Positions 52,290-60,846 of a stretch of DNA of 60,868 nt are shown in pieces. The notes beneath the pieces were generated by a model. It was not told where the DNA came from and made no database searches. It saw only the letters and a program-made list of their open reading frames with translations. Made by a program: the position numbers and the translations under genes. Each line of letters opens with the position of its first letter. Within the stretch, counting starts at the first letter, position 1. The stretch covers positions 1 through 60,868 of the forward strand of contig NZ_JACRYT010000018.1 of NCBI RefSeq assembly GCF_014333425.1, in the 5' to 3' direction. The DNA comes from Zhenpiania hominis. GTDB lineage: Bacteria; Bacillota; Clostridia; Peptostreptococcales; Anaerovoracaceae.

Positions 52290-53669
52290 ATGGAACGTTT
52301 TTTGGAAACTCTTTCGGTCAGTGAATTAATTCCTATTTTAAACAGCGTTAAAGACGCCGTCTTCATCGACAGCAGCGATGGCTATTCCCTGTGGTGTAAC
52401 GATGCTTGCCAGGAACTCTATAAAGTAACTCCGGAAGAAATTCACGGTATCCATATTTCTGAACTCGAAAAAAGGGGTATCTTTACCCCTTCTGTCGCAA
52501 AGCAGGTCATGGAACAGAGAAAAGAGATAACGATCATCCATGAGAACAGGGACGGAAAAAAAATACTTTCAACCGGAACCCCAATCTTTGATCCCGACGG
52601 TCAAATGACGAAAATCATTACTACATCCCGGGATATCACAGAACTAACCAGTCTTCAGAAACAACTTGAATTTGTCCAGAATACGCTCAAACAATTTGAG
52701 TCTATCGAAATTTCTTCTAGCGAACCGATTATCGCCAGCAGCCGTTCCATGCGGAATGTAATGCAGCTTGCCCTCCGCCTTGCTTCGGTAGATTCCACCG
52801 TTTTGATTACCGGAGAGTCCGGCGTGGGGAAAGGAGTTATCGCAAAGCTGCTGCACGAAAACGGCGCCAGAAAGGAATTTCCATTTATTACTGTAAATTG
52901 TGGCGCAATTCCTGAGAGCCTGATCGAATCGGAACTGTTCGGTTATGAACGAGGAGCCTTCACCGGATCCCGCATAGAAGGAAAAAAAGGGCTCTTTGAA
53001 GCCGCGCAGAAAGGAACAATTTTTTTGGATGAGATTTCGGAGCTCCCTCTCAACCTTCAGGTCAAGCTCCTCCAAGTGATCCAGGATCGAGAATTCACCC
53101 GAGTAGGAGGGGTAAATCGGATCCCTGTAGACGTACGCATCATTTCTGCCACAAACAAGGATCTGCACCTCCTTGTTAAGAGTGGAAAATTCCGGGAAGA
53201 TCTCTATTATCGCTTAAATGTAGTACCCATTAACGTACCGCCTTTGCGGGAACGCCCTGAGGATATCCTGCCGCTAATTCAATCTAATCTGGAAAAATAC
53301 AACAATCAACTGGGAGAAAACAAAACCCTGGAACCGGCAGCGTTGGCCGTCCTGCTGCACTACTCCTGGCCCGGTAATATCCGTGAGCTGCAAAACATTG
53401 TGGAACGACTGATCCTCACCACCCGAGACAATCTTATCACAGAAGAAAACCTTCCCGTATTTATTCGAACATCAGCTGAGGCACAACCTGTCCAAAGTAT
53501 GGAGCATACATCTCTGCGTGCTTCCATGGAACGGGCGGAAAAGGAAGTTCTTACAAGAGCTCTTGCAGAATATAAGTCTACCCGCGCAATCGCGAAAGCT
53601 TTGCAGGTAAGCCAGCCTACGATTGTACGAAAACTCCATAAATACGGGCTGACGCCAAAAGAGGGTTAA
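52290..53669 (+). CDS. sigma-54-dependent activator (PAS-AAA+-Fis)
   Basis: The 459-aa enhancer-binding protein has an N-terminal PAS sensor (about residues 5-115; VFIDSSDGYSLWCNDACQEL), a AAA+ domain with Walker A GESGVGKG (175-182), the sigma-54-contacting GAFTGSR (222-228) and Walker B FLDEI. A C-terminal Fis-type helix-turn-helix ends it (TRAIAKALQVSQPTIVRKLHKYGL). The ATG at 52290 is used because a TTG at 52254 lies before the predicted transcript start. Three dyads matching its likely site and a -24/-12 promoter lie between it and the next operon, which it presumably activates when a substrate binds PAS. Confidence 0.93.
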   Translation: MERFLETLSVSELIPILNSVKDAVFIDSSDGYSLWCNDACQELYKVTPEEIHGIHISELEKRGIFTPSVAKQVMEQRKEITIIHENRDGKKILSTGTPIFDPDGQMTKIITTSRDITELTSLQKQLEFVQNTLKQFESIEISSSEPIIASSRSMRNVMQLALRLASVDSTVLITGESGVGKGVIAKLLHENGARKEFPFITVNCGAIPESLIESELFGYERGAFTGSRIEGKKGLFEAAQKGTIFLDEISELPLNLQVKLLQVIQDREFTRVGGVNRIPVDVRIISATNKDLHLLVKSGKFREDLYYRLNVVPINVPPLRERPEDILPLIQSNLEKYNNQLGENKTLEPAALAVLLHYSWPGNIRELQNIVERLILTTRDNLITEENLPVFIRTSAEAQPVQSMEHTSLRASMERAEKEVLTRALAEYKSTRAIAKALQVSQPTIVRKLHKYGLTPKEG

Positions 53670-53678
53670 CCCTCTTTT
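53657..53678 (+). terminator. palindrome over the activator stop codon
   Basis: A 22-base perfect palindrome (arms AAAAGAGGG and CCCTCTTTT around TTAA) includes the stop codon. The U run is short, so termination may be partial. Confidence 0.45.
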
Positions 53679-53683
53679 GACGA

Positions 53684-53703
53684 TTGATACATTTTTGTAT
53701 CAA
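53684..53703. promoter_or_regulatory. enhancer site 1 (TTGATACA-N4-TGTATCAA)
   Basis: A perfect 8-4-8 dyad about 300 bp upstream of the sigma-54 start site. Confidence 0.75.
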
Positions 53704-53721
53704 CGATACTTTTCTGTATCA
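53704..53721. promoter_or_regulatory. enhancer site 2
   Basis: GATAC-N6-GTATC with the same centre spacing as site 1, about two helical turns from it. Confidence 0.65.
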
Positions 53722-53780
53722 CACTCAGCCTCATTTAAATTTCAATATTTTTCTTTATTTTCATTATTTTCTCTCCATTT

Positions 53781-53798
53781 TGATACTTTTTTGTATCG
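53781..53798. promoter_or_regulatory. enhancer site 3
   Basis: GATAC-N6-GTATC again, about 190 bp before the -24 box. Confidence 0.65.
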
Positions 53799-53970
53799 AT
53801 TTTTTCCTTTCCTTTTTTTCGCTTTCCAAAATTCCCATCTCTTACTTTTCATGTATACATTATATTTTTCCCTTACTTCCATCCAAACTGCTTGTCTTTT
53901 CAACGTTTCCGCTTATGTTTTCATCGCCTCCCCAAATTTTGCGGAAAATTCTTACTTTTATTTTCAAATT

Positions 53971-53986
53971 TGGCACGCTGATTGCT
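53971..53986 (+). promoter_or_regulatory. sigma-54 (-24/-12) promoter
   Basis: TGGCAC-N5-TTGCT matches the sigma-54 consensus exactly in the GG and GC elements. Predicted start near 53997, about 68 bases before the aldehyde dehydrogenase ATG. The 170 bases upstream are pyrimidine-rich and gene-free. Confidence 0.88.
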
Positions 53987-54064
53987 CACTTATAAAGTGG
54001 CAGCAATTGGTATTGATGCCGCTTCGCATAGATTTAAAGAATAATGTATAAGGAGGACTTAAAA

Positions 54065-55489
54065 ATGTCAATGAACGCACATGATTATGTAGCTTCTCTG
54101 GTCGAAAAGGGAAGAAAGGCACAGGCTGTCGCCAACAACTTCACGCAGGAAGATGTTGACCTTTTGACTGCTGCGGTTGCCTATAATCTTACGAAGGGTG
54201 GAAAAGCCCTGAAATACGGCGAAATGCTGGTAGAAGAATCCGGAATGGGCATTGCGGAAGATAAAGAACAGAAAATGTACGGAAAAATCTGGGGTGCCTA
54301 TATCCAGATGAAAGACGAAAAGTCCGTTGGCCTTGTGGAAGAAAACAGAGCTATGGGAATTGAAAAATGGGCAAAACCAATGGGCGTTGTCGCCGGCATC
54401 ATGCCTGTAACAAACGGGGAAGCCACACCGGTTGTAAAAGCCAATATGGCGCTGAAGACGAGAAACGCGATTATCCTCGCCCCTCATCCGAAAGCAAAGA
54501 AAACGAACTGGGAAATCGTTGAAGATATCCGCGCCACTATAAAAAAACTGGGCTATCCGGAAGATCTGGTGCAAACCGTTGAACCGGAATGGGTAAAGAT
54601 CGAAACTTCTAAAGAATTAATGGCGCAGTGTGACTTTATTCTGGCAACCGGAGGTGAAGCACTGGTAGAATCCGCCTATTCCTCCGGAACTCCGGCTATC
54701 GGCGTCGGCGTCGGCAACACCGTATCTATCGTCGATGGCACAACGGATATGGCGAAGGTAGCGGAAATGATTGTACGCTCTAAGGCTTATGACAATGCCA
54801 CTTCCTGTTCCACAGAAAATAATATTATTGTTTTCGAAAGCTGCTATGACGAATTTGTAGAAGAAATGGCAAAACACGGCGCGGTTCTCTTTAAGGAAGG
54901 TTCTGAAGAAAAAGCGAAATTACAGAAAACAATGTGGCCAAACACGCCAAACGATCACGTTCTGAACAGAGCCATTGTCGCGCAGAACGCGGAATCAATC
55001 GCCAAGCTGGCAGAAATTGACGTTCCGGAAGGAACAAAAGTTCTGATGGCCGAAGAACTGAATGGCTTCGGGCTGGATCATCCGTTCACAGGGGAAAAAT
55101 TATCTCCAGTATCCGGGATTCAGAAGGCGAAAGATTTTGACGACGCAGTCGATAAGTTAATGAAGACTCTGGATTACATGGGGAAAGGCCATTCCTGCGG
55201 TATCCATACAGCCAATAACGAGTTGGTAGCAAAATTGGCTGCTGTCGTTCCAGTTACGAAGGTAGTTGTAAATCAGCCTCAGTGTCTGACGAACTCCGGC
55301 GGCTGGAACTGCGGATATCCGGTATCCATGACTCTGGGCTGCGGAACCTGGGGTGGAAACAGTGTTTCCCACAATGCGACTTGGAAAGATCTGCTGAACT
55401 TCACTTATGTATCCAGACAGATTCTGAACTGGAGACCGGATCCGAACGAATTGTTCCCGGCAGAGCTCAGAGAAAAAGTGGACAAATAA
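54065..55489 (+). CDS. CoA-acylating aldehyde dehydrogenase
   Basis: The 474-aa enzyme is of the acylating branch of aldehyde dehydrogenases, which form acyl-CoA from aldehyde, CoA and NAD(P)+. The catalytic cysteine is Cys248 in NATSCSTENN. The cofactor region contains VVAGIMPVTNGEATPVVKAN and ILATGG (192-197). The Ser-Cys-Ser-(Ser/Thr)-Glu pattern recalls sulfoacetaldehyde dehydrogenases (SauS) more than ethanol-forming AdhE; succinate or malonate semialdehyde are also possible. There is no alcohol-dehydrogenase fusion. AGGAGG precedes the ATG. It is the first gene after the sigma-54 promoter and is cotranscribed with the aminotransferase. Confidence 0.88.
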   Translation: MSMNAHDYVASLVEKGRKAQAVANNFTQEDVDLLTAAVAYNLTKGGKALKYGEMLVEESGMGIAEDKEQKMYGKIWGAYIQMKDEKSVGLVEENRAMGIEKWAKPMGVVAGIMPVTNGEATPVVKANMALKTRNAIILAPHPKAKKTNWEIVEDIRATIKKLGYPEDLVQTVEPEWVKIETSKELMAQCDFILATGGEALVESAYSSGTPAIGVGVGNTVSIVDGTTDMAKVAEMIVRSKAYDNATSCSTENNIIVFESCYDEFVEEMAKHGAVLFKEGSEEKAKLQKTMWPNTPNDHVLNRAIVAQNAESIAKLAEIDVPEGTKVLMAEELNGFGLDHPFTGEKLSPVSGIQKAKDFDDAVDKLMKTLDYMGKGHSCGIHTANNELVAKLAAVVPVTKVVVNQPQCLTNSGGWNCGYPVSMTLGCGTWGGNSVSHNATWKDLLNFTYVSRQILNWRPDPNELFPAELREKVDK

Positions 55490-55522
55490 GAGCGGTATTT
55501 CGCGAAAATAATTTGAGTGTTA

Positions 55523-55571
55523 GGGAAAGGAGACCTATTTTAATCTCCTTTCCCATAAAAGGAGATTAAAA
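55523..55571 (+). promoter_or_regulatory. two-state RNA hairpin covering the aminotransferase ribosome site
   Basis: Hairpin B pairs 55538-55551 with 55558-55571 over 14 perfect bp and buries the AAAGGAG site up to the ATG. Hairpin A pairs 55523-55533 (GGGAAAGGAGA) with 55544-55554 (TCTCCTTTCCC) over 11 perfect bp and would free it. They share the strand 55544-55551, so only one can form. Confidence 0.65.
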
Positions 55572-56897
55572 ATGTCAGCAATTAAAGAAAAGAGTTTAAA
55601 ATATAATCTGCATTCCTGGAGCGCTCAGGGTGCGATCGATCCGACCGTTATCACAAAAGCCGAGGGCATTTATTTCTGGGATGAAGATGGAAAGAAATAT
55701 TACGACATGTCCGCTCAGCTGGTAAACTCCAATCTTGGGCATGGAAATAAAGCCATCGTAAACGCGATCAAAGAGCAGGCGGATAAGATTCCGTTCATCG
55801 GACCGGGATTTTCGCTTGATGTGCGTTCTGACGCGGCTGAGGCGATTGTCGAGGCATCCGGACTGAAAGGGGCGAAAGTGTTCTTCACAAACGCCGGCGC
55901 GGAGTCCAATGAAAACGCGATAAAAATGGCAAAGCAATACACTGGAAGATGGAAGATCTTTTCCATGTACCGCTGCTATCATGGGTCTTCTGCCGGCGCG
56001 GGTATGCTGACAGGCGAACCGAGACATTTCGCCAACGAGCCGGGCCCTGCGGGATTTGTAAAATACGACGGTCCCTATGCCTACCGCGCTCCGAAAGCGT
56101 GCAAATTCGAAAATGAAGATGATGTCGCGGATTTCTATCTGGAGCTTCTGACGAACCAGGTAAAATATGAGGGCCCGGAAAGCATCGCTGCAATCTTTAT
56201 GGAATCGGTTGTCGGTTCTAATGGAATTCTGATTCCTCCCGCCAAATATGTAAAAGGTGTTCGGGAGCTTTGTACAAAATACGGAATTCTCCTTGTCTGT
56301 GACGAGGTAATGGCCGGCTGGTATCGAACAGGAACCTGCTTCGCCTTTCAGCAGTTTGAAATCGAGCCGGATCTGATCACTTTTGCCAAAGGCTGCACCT
56401 GCGGCTATGTACCTCTGGGCGGCGTTATCGCGTGTGAAAAGATTGCTAAATACTTCGATGATCACAAAATGATGTGCGGTCTTACCTACAGCGCCCATCC
56501 CATCGGCTGCGCGGCCGCTGTGGCCACTCTGAACGAATATAAGAACCTGAATATCGCTGATAATGTAGCAAAGCAGGGCAAAGTTCTGGGTCAGCTTCTG
56601 GAAGATCTGAAAGAAAAGCACGCCTGCGTGGGTGAAGTAAGATATATTGGACTGTTTTCCGCCTTTGAACTTGTCAAAGATAAGCAGACCAGGGAGCCGA
56701 TTGTCGCCTTTAACGAGGATCCACAGGGGCTGATGAATAAAATTATAGGAATGCTGAAAAAAGAAGGATTCTATACATATTCACATGAAAATATGATTAT
56801 CGTGGCTCCGCCTCTCATTATTACGGAAGAAGAACTGAGAGAAGCTATGGGAATCCTGGATAGAGTTATGGATTCAGTTGACAACATGATTAAATAG
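55572..56897 (+). CDS. class III omega-aminotransferase (taurine/beta-alanine/GABA type)
   Basis: The 441-aa PLP enzyme moves an omega-amino group to a keto acid. The cofactor lysine is Lys273 (FAKGCTCGYVPLGG), the ring-contacting Asp is Asp244 (VCDEVMAGW), and the phosphate site is FTNAGAESNENAIKMA. The N-terminal LHSWSAQGAIDPTVITKAEG resembles taurine:2-oxoglutarate aminotransferases. Paired with an acylating aldehyde dehydrogenase it would turn an omega-amine into an acyl-CoA and glutamate or alanine. The specific amine is inferred, not seen. Its ribosome site lies in a strong hairpin. Confidence 0.88.
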   Translation: MSAIKEKSLKYNLHSWSAQGAIDPTVITKAEGIYFWDEDGKKYYDMSAQLVNSNLGHGNKAIVNAIKEQADKIPFIGPGFSLDVRSDAAEAIVEASGLKGAKVFFTNAGAESNENAIKMAKQYTGRWKIFSMYRCYHGSSAGAGMLTGEPRHFANEPGPAGFVKYDGPYAYRAPKACKFENEDDVADFYLELLTNQVKYEGPESIAAIFMESVVGSNGILIPPAKYVKGVRELCTKYGILLVCDEVMAGWYRTGTCFAFQQFEIEPDLITFAKGCTCGYVPLGGVIACEKIAKYFDDHKMMCGLTYSAHPIGCAAAVATLNEYKNLNIADNVAKQGKVLGQLLEDLKEKHACVGEVRYIGLFSAFELVKDKQTREPIVAFNEDPQGLMNKIIGMLKKEGFYTYSHENMIIVAPPLIITEEELREAMGILDRVMDSVDNMIK

Positions 56898-56935
56898 TTT
56901 TAGAGTTAGCTTGATCATGAAAAGTACTCCTTTTA

Positions 56936-56968
56936 AGAGCGTCTCATATTTGAGGCGTTCTTTTTTTG
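56936..56968 (+). terminator. terminator of the aldehyde dehydrogenase-aminotransferase operon
   Basis: An 11-bp stem (with two G-U pairs) around a TATT loop is followed by seven T. It separates the operon from lexA. Confidence 0.85.
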
Positions 56969-56973
56969 ATCGT

Positions 56974-57011
56974 GAACATTTGTTTACATTTTGTTCTTTT
57001 TATGGTATCCT
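56974..57011 (+). promoter_or_regulatory. lexA promoter with SOS box
   Basis: TTTACA (56983-56988), 17 bases, TATCCT (57006-57011). GAACATTTGTTT (56974-56985), one mismatch from GAAC-N4-GTTC, overlaps the -35, as expected for LexA self-repression. Confidence 0.7.
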
Positions 57012-57043
57012 ATTAAAAATAAATGAACTTTGGAGGCGCCGTT

Positions 57044-57685
57044 ATGTTAAAAGAACGCGAACAGAAAATTCTGGATTATATGAAAGAGGAAATCAGGGAA
57101 AAGGGATATCCCCCAACGGTACGCGAAATATGCAGCGCGCTTCATATAAAGTCCACTTCCACTGCCCATAAGGACATTGACAGTCTGGTAAAAAAGGGAT
57201 TCATCGTAAAGGACCCATCCAAGCCCCGCGCTTTGATGCTAGTCGATCAGGACGAACCCAACCTGACTCCCGAACCCCACATTGACAATGCGCGGCGCAC
57301 GGATATTGTAGATATCCCGGTTGTCGGGCGCATCGCTGCCGGAACGCCAATCTTGGCCGAGCAGAACATCGAGGACTCTTTTCCCATACCTTCCCGTTTT
57401 CTAGGCAGCAGCACGAACTTCATGCTGGTTGTAAAGGGAGAAAGTATGATCGAAGCGGGAATCATGGACGGTGATTACATACTGGTTCAGCAACAGCAAA
57501 CAGCCAGAAACGGGGACATTGTCGTAGCTATGGTTGACGGTTTCGAAAGTGAAGCTACAGTAAAAACCTTTTATAAAGAAGACGGCCATATCCGCCTTCA
57601 GCCGGAAAACGCGTCCATGAGTCCAATTATTGTCCAGGATGTACGGATTTTGGGAAAAGTAAGAGGCGTATTCCGTTATTTCTAA
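57044..57685 (+). CDS. lexA: SOS repressor LexA
   Basis: The 213-aa repressor has a winged helix (residues 1-65; YPPTVREICSALHIKSTSTAHKDIDSL) and the self-cleaving domain: cleavage bond Ala-Gly in RIAAGTPILAE, serine in VKGESMIEAGI and lysine in ESEATVKTF. RecA filaments trigger its cleavage after DNA damage. The ATG at 57044 follows GGAGG; the in-frame ATG at 57023 would put that site inside the gene. A likely SOS box lies in its promoter. Confidence 0.97.
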   Translation: MLKEREQKILDYMKEEIREKGYPPTVREICSALHIKSTSTAHKDIDSLVKKGFIVKDPSKPRALMLVDQDEPNLTPEPHIDNARRTDIVDIPVVGRIAAGTPILAEQNIEDSFPIPSRFLGSSTNFMLVVKGESMIEAGIMDGDYILVQQQQTARNGDIVVAMVDGFESEATVKTFYKEDGHIRLQPENASMSPIIVQDVRILGKVRGVFRYF

Positions 57686-57696
57686 ACAGAGACTGT

Positions 57697-57731
57697 AAAA
57701 AAGGGATCTGACCAGCAGATCCCCTTTTTTT
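57697..57731. terminator. bidirectional terminator between lexA and the amidohydrolase gene
   Basis: GGGATCTG-N4-CAGATCCC with A and T runs on both sides. Confidence 0.85.
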
Positions 57732-57739
57732 ATGCTTCT

Positions 57740-59365
57740 TTATTGTTCATATACCACGTTTCCATCCATAACGGTGAGCAGGATTTTCGTATCCTTAATA
57801 TCATCCGCCGGAATCTCAAAAAGATTGCGGTCCATAACAACCACATCCGCGAGTTTGCCCTCTTCCAGAGAACCCAACTCATGATCTCTTCCGTAAACAA
57901 AGGCCGAACCCATTGTATTGGCTTTTAACGCCTCTGCTACTGTCAGGTATTCTCCGTTATCTACGCCAGCCATAGACCCGTCATGATTTTTCCGAGCCAC
58001 TGTCGCGTAGATGCCAGGGAACGGATTATAGTGAACTACAGGAAAATCCGTACCCAGAGCGAGAACTGCCCCTGAGTCCAGGAAAGAACGGAACGCCCAC
58101 TCATATCGGCAGCGCTCCTCGCCCAGACGAATAATTTTTTCATTCATCTCCAGCGGCAGGTGTTCCCCCTGCATGGAAGCGACAACTCCCAGTTCTTTAA
58201 ATCTCGGAATATCATCCGGATGAATGGTTTCGATATGTTCGATGGTATTCACAAGGCCGTGCTTTCCATTTACTTTCAAGGATTCTTCAAAAGCGTCCAG
58301 CGCCATTCTGACAGAACCTTCCGCGATACAGTGAATTCTCACCGGAAGACCTGCCGCGTTAGCCGCGATTACGCTGGCATTGAGAGATTCCTGACTGTCC
58401 AAAGGAGCGCCCTCTCCGATGGTATCCGGCCGATCCGCGTACGGTTCCAGCAGCAGTCCGGTATAGGTTGATGTCACGCCGTCCAGGAATCCTTTCACAC
58501 CCGTAACTTTGAAAGTCGGAGAATTAAACTCTTTTGCCCACTTCACCGCGTCGAAAAAATCTGTCCTTCTCATAAAAGCGGTATATGCGTGAACTCTGCT
58601 TGTAAATTCGCCGGCTTCCGCCATTTCTTTGAACACTTCGTAGCGATGATGGAACATTTCCTCATAATCATCCGCGCTCATTTCACTCAATGAAGTAACG
58701 CCATGAGCGGCCAGCCCTTTCATAAAGTGCCGCATAATCGCCTTCATCTGATCATCCGGGAAGTCATAATACTTGTTCCAGGCATAAGCCATCGCATCTG
58801 GTTCATAAACCAATCCGTCCAGTTCGCCGTTTTCATCGACGCCGACAGAACCCGCTACCAGTTCCATATCCGGAGTATACCCGGATTCCTCCAGCGCTTT
58901 CGTATTCATCCATATTGTGTGTGCGTCCGCGCAATTCATATACGCCGGCCGATCCGGCACCGCTTTGTCCAGCGATTCTTTGGTCGGCAACGGCGCGTCG
59001 TTCCAGTTCGCGGGGAACCATCCGAAACCTCGGATTCTCGGTTCCTCCGGATGTTCCGCCGCGTACTTTTTAATCATTTCAATAGCTTCTTCTTCGGAAG
59101 TGGAGGCCGTCAGATCAACAGTATGATCGCTATCCGCAACCGCGCCCCACCACAGATGATCGTGTCCGTCAACAAGACCTGCCGTAACCAGCTTGTCCTT
59201 GTAATCATACACCTTTGTGTCCGGCCCGATATACTGCGCCGCGTCTTCCATGTTTTTTCCAACCGCGGCAATCTTGTTTCCCTTTATTGCCACAAAACCG
59301 GAAAAAGGCTCGTCACTCACACTGTCGAAAATAGCGTTGCTTTTGATTACTAAATCCGCACTCAT
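57740..59365 (-). CDS. YtcJ-like metal-dependent amidohydrolase
   Basis: The 541-aa protein belongs to the amidohydrolase_3 group. Metal ligands are visible in VDGHDHLWW (the H-x-H pair), GVKGFLDG (lysine), RIHCIAEGSV, TIEHIETIH and ALGTDFPV (Asp). No signal peptide is seen. YtcJ homologues hydrolyse amides, carbamates or N-acyl amino acids, mostly uncharacterised. It lies 16 bases downstream of the NhaC gene on the same strand, so substrate import and hydrolysis may be linked. The products could be amines or amino acids used by the aminotransferase operon, but that is speculation. Confidence 0.88.
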   Translation of the reverse strand: MSADLVIKSNAIFDSVSDEPFSGFVAIKGNKIAAVGKNMEDAAQYIGPDTKVYDYKDKLVTAGLVDGHDHLWWGAVADSDHTVDLTASTSEEEAIEMIKKYAAEHPEEPRIRGFGWFPANWNDAPLPTKESLDKAVPDRPAYMNCADAHTIWMNTKALEESGYTPDMELVAGSVGVDENGELDGLVYEPDAMAYAWNKYYDFPDDQMKAIMRHFMKGLAAHGVTSLSEMSADDYEEMFHHRYEVFKEMAEAGEFTSRVHAYTAFMRRTDFFDAVKWAKEFNSPTFKVTGVKGFLDGVTSTYTGLLLEPYADRPDTIGEGAPLDSQESLNASVIAANAAGLPVRIHCIAEGSVRMALDAFEESLKVNGKHGLVNTIEHIETIHPDDIPRFKELGVVASMQGEHLPLEMNEKIIRLGEERCRYEWAFRSFLDSGAVLALGTDFPVVHYNPFPGIYATVARKNHDGSMAGVDNGEYLTVAEALKANTMGSAFVYGRDHELGSLEEGKLADVVVMDRNLFEIPADDIKDTKILLTVMDGNVVYEQ

Positions 59366-59381
59366 TTCGTCACCTCATTTC

Positions 59382-60737
59382 TTAGAATATAAATCCTGCG
59401 ATCAGATAAAAAATGATCGTTACAATAATCGGTGGAACCAACATTGGCAGCGAAGTTCTCAGATAGTCAATGTTTCGGATCTTCGCGATACTTCCGCAAG
59501 TCAGCGTTACAGAGTCTCCGTAGAAGCAGGTAGCGCTTCCTGCCGCGCATCCCGCGATTACCGCGCCGATTACCAGATAGAGATTCGCGTCCAGCGCCTG
59601 TGCCAGCGGCAGCATAATCGGGAAACATACAGCAGCCATGCCCCAGAAGCTTCCGGTTACAAAACCCAGAATCATCAGAATAATAAACGCGATTACCGGC
59701 AGCAGCGGCGCGGTGATAATATCTACTACGCTGTTTACAACAAACGGCGCCAGGCCCAGTTCATCGTTGGCGTTCTGGAGTACAAAAGCACTGATTACAA
59801 TCGCTGTTACTCCGAACATTTCCTCAAATCCTTTCGCAATAGAATCAAAGGCTTCTGTAAATCCGACCAGTTTCTGCGGAATATACATCAGGAAACAGAT
59901 AACAATACCTACAATCAGGCCGTAAAGCAGTTCCTGGAAAACAAGAGTTACAACAATCAGCGCTACCATTGGGATCAGGAAGTTCAGGATATTAACGTCT
60001 TTTTTGTTTTCATTCTCATCCGCTTCTTCTTCCAGATCTTCCGGCAACAGCTTTCCGGTCTGCTCCGCTCTCAATTCCGCCTTCTTCATCAATCCAAACG
60101 GTTTGATAATCCGGAACTGATAAAGCAGCACAAAAATCAGAAGGACAAAGGCAAAGAACATAAACGGAATCGCTTTAATCACTTCCTGCAGCCCTTGCCC
60201 GGCTTCCAGCCCCAGAGTCGTTTCCAGCTGTCCGCTCATAAATACGCCCCACAGTGACAGCGGGATGAGAATACAGGTACAGCAGGCCACGGAATTAATT
60301 TCAAACGCGAACATCTCTCTGGACATTTTGTTTTCATCCGCGATTTTGCGGTTTGATACACCCGCTCCCAGAATACTGAAATAATTGTCCAGGAAAAAGA
60401 TGATTCCCATGATCCAGGCAAGAAGACCTGTCTTTTTCTTATTCGTTGCGAATTTTAACCCTAGCTTTGTGAAACCGGAAATCGCGTTGGCTCTTTCAAG
60501 CAAATGAATATAAATTCCAAAAAGTCCAAATACGACTACATAATACGCCGATTCCCCTAGTTCTCCGTAGAGTGAATCCAAATAAGCAACAATAAAATTC
60601 TGTTTTGCCAAAATGACAAATCCCACCAGAGTACCTAAGATAAGTGGCTCCAGCGCTCTCTTTGTAATTATGGCACTTACAATTACCACCAGTACGGGTA
60701 TCAGACTAAGGATCCCGTATGTAGAAGCTCCATCCAT
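59382..60737 (-). CDS. NhaC family transporter (intact)
   Basis: The 451-aa membrane protein has about eleven helices with FFLDNYFSILGAGVSNRKIADE, TGSFWGMAAVCFPIMLPLA and CAAGSATCFYGDSVTLTCG, the family's ion-binding parts. A charged loop (about residues 220-245) separates the halves. It is intact where the paralogue at 49640-51123 is deleted. The ATG at 60737 follows AGGAGA; an upstream in-frame ATG at 60773 lies in a duplicated promoter segment and lacks a site. Cotranscription with the amidohydrolase suggests a role in uptake of its substrate or product. Confidence 0.88.
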   Translation of the reverse strand: MDGASTYGILSLIPVLVVIVSAIITKRALEPLILGTLVGFVILAKQNFIVAYLDSLYGELGESAYYVVVFGLFGIYIHLLERANAISGFTKLGLKFATNKKKTGLLAWIMGIIFFLDNYFSILGAGVSNRKIADENKMSREMFAFEINSVACCTCILIPLSLWGVFMSGQLETTLGLEAGQGLQEVIKAIPFMFFAFVLLIFVLLYQFRIIKPFGLMKKAELRAEQTGKLLPEDLEEEADENENKKDVNILNFLIPMVALIVVTLVFQELLYGLIVGIVICFLMYIPQKLVGFTEAFDSIAKGFEEMFGVTAIVISAFVLQNANDELGLAPFVVNSVVDIITAPLLPVIAFIILMILGFVTGSFWGMAAVCFPIMLPLAQALDANLYLVIGAVIAGCAAGSATCFYGDSVTLTCGSIAKIRNIDYLRTSLPMLVPPIIVTIIFYLIAGFIF

Positions 60738-60750
60738 AGCAACTTCTCTC

Positions 60751-60846
60751 CTGGTATATTGTAATTGACTCATTTAGCAAGTCATCTACAAGATACACTG
60801 GTATATTGTAATTGACTCATTTAGCAAGTCATCTACAAGATACACT
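60751..60846. repeat. 47-bp perfect tandem duplication upstream of the NhaC gene
   Basis: Two adjacent identical 47-base units (60751-60797 and 60798-60844). Each contains, on the minus strand, TTGCTA-N16-TATACC and an ATG, so a possible promoter is doubled. Confidence 0.9.

Noticed and set aside
55596..56621. 341-codon frame opposite the aminotransferase gene
   Set aside because: Antisense shadow without a ribosome site or domain; the aminotransferase frame is fully conserved.
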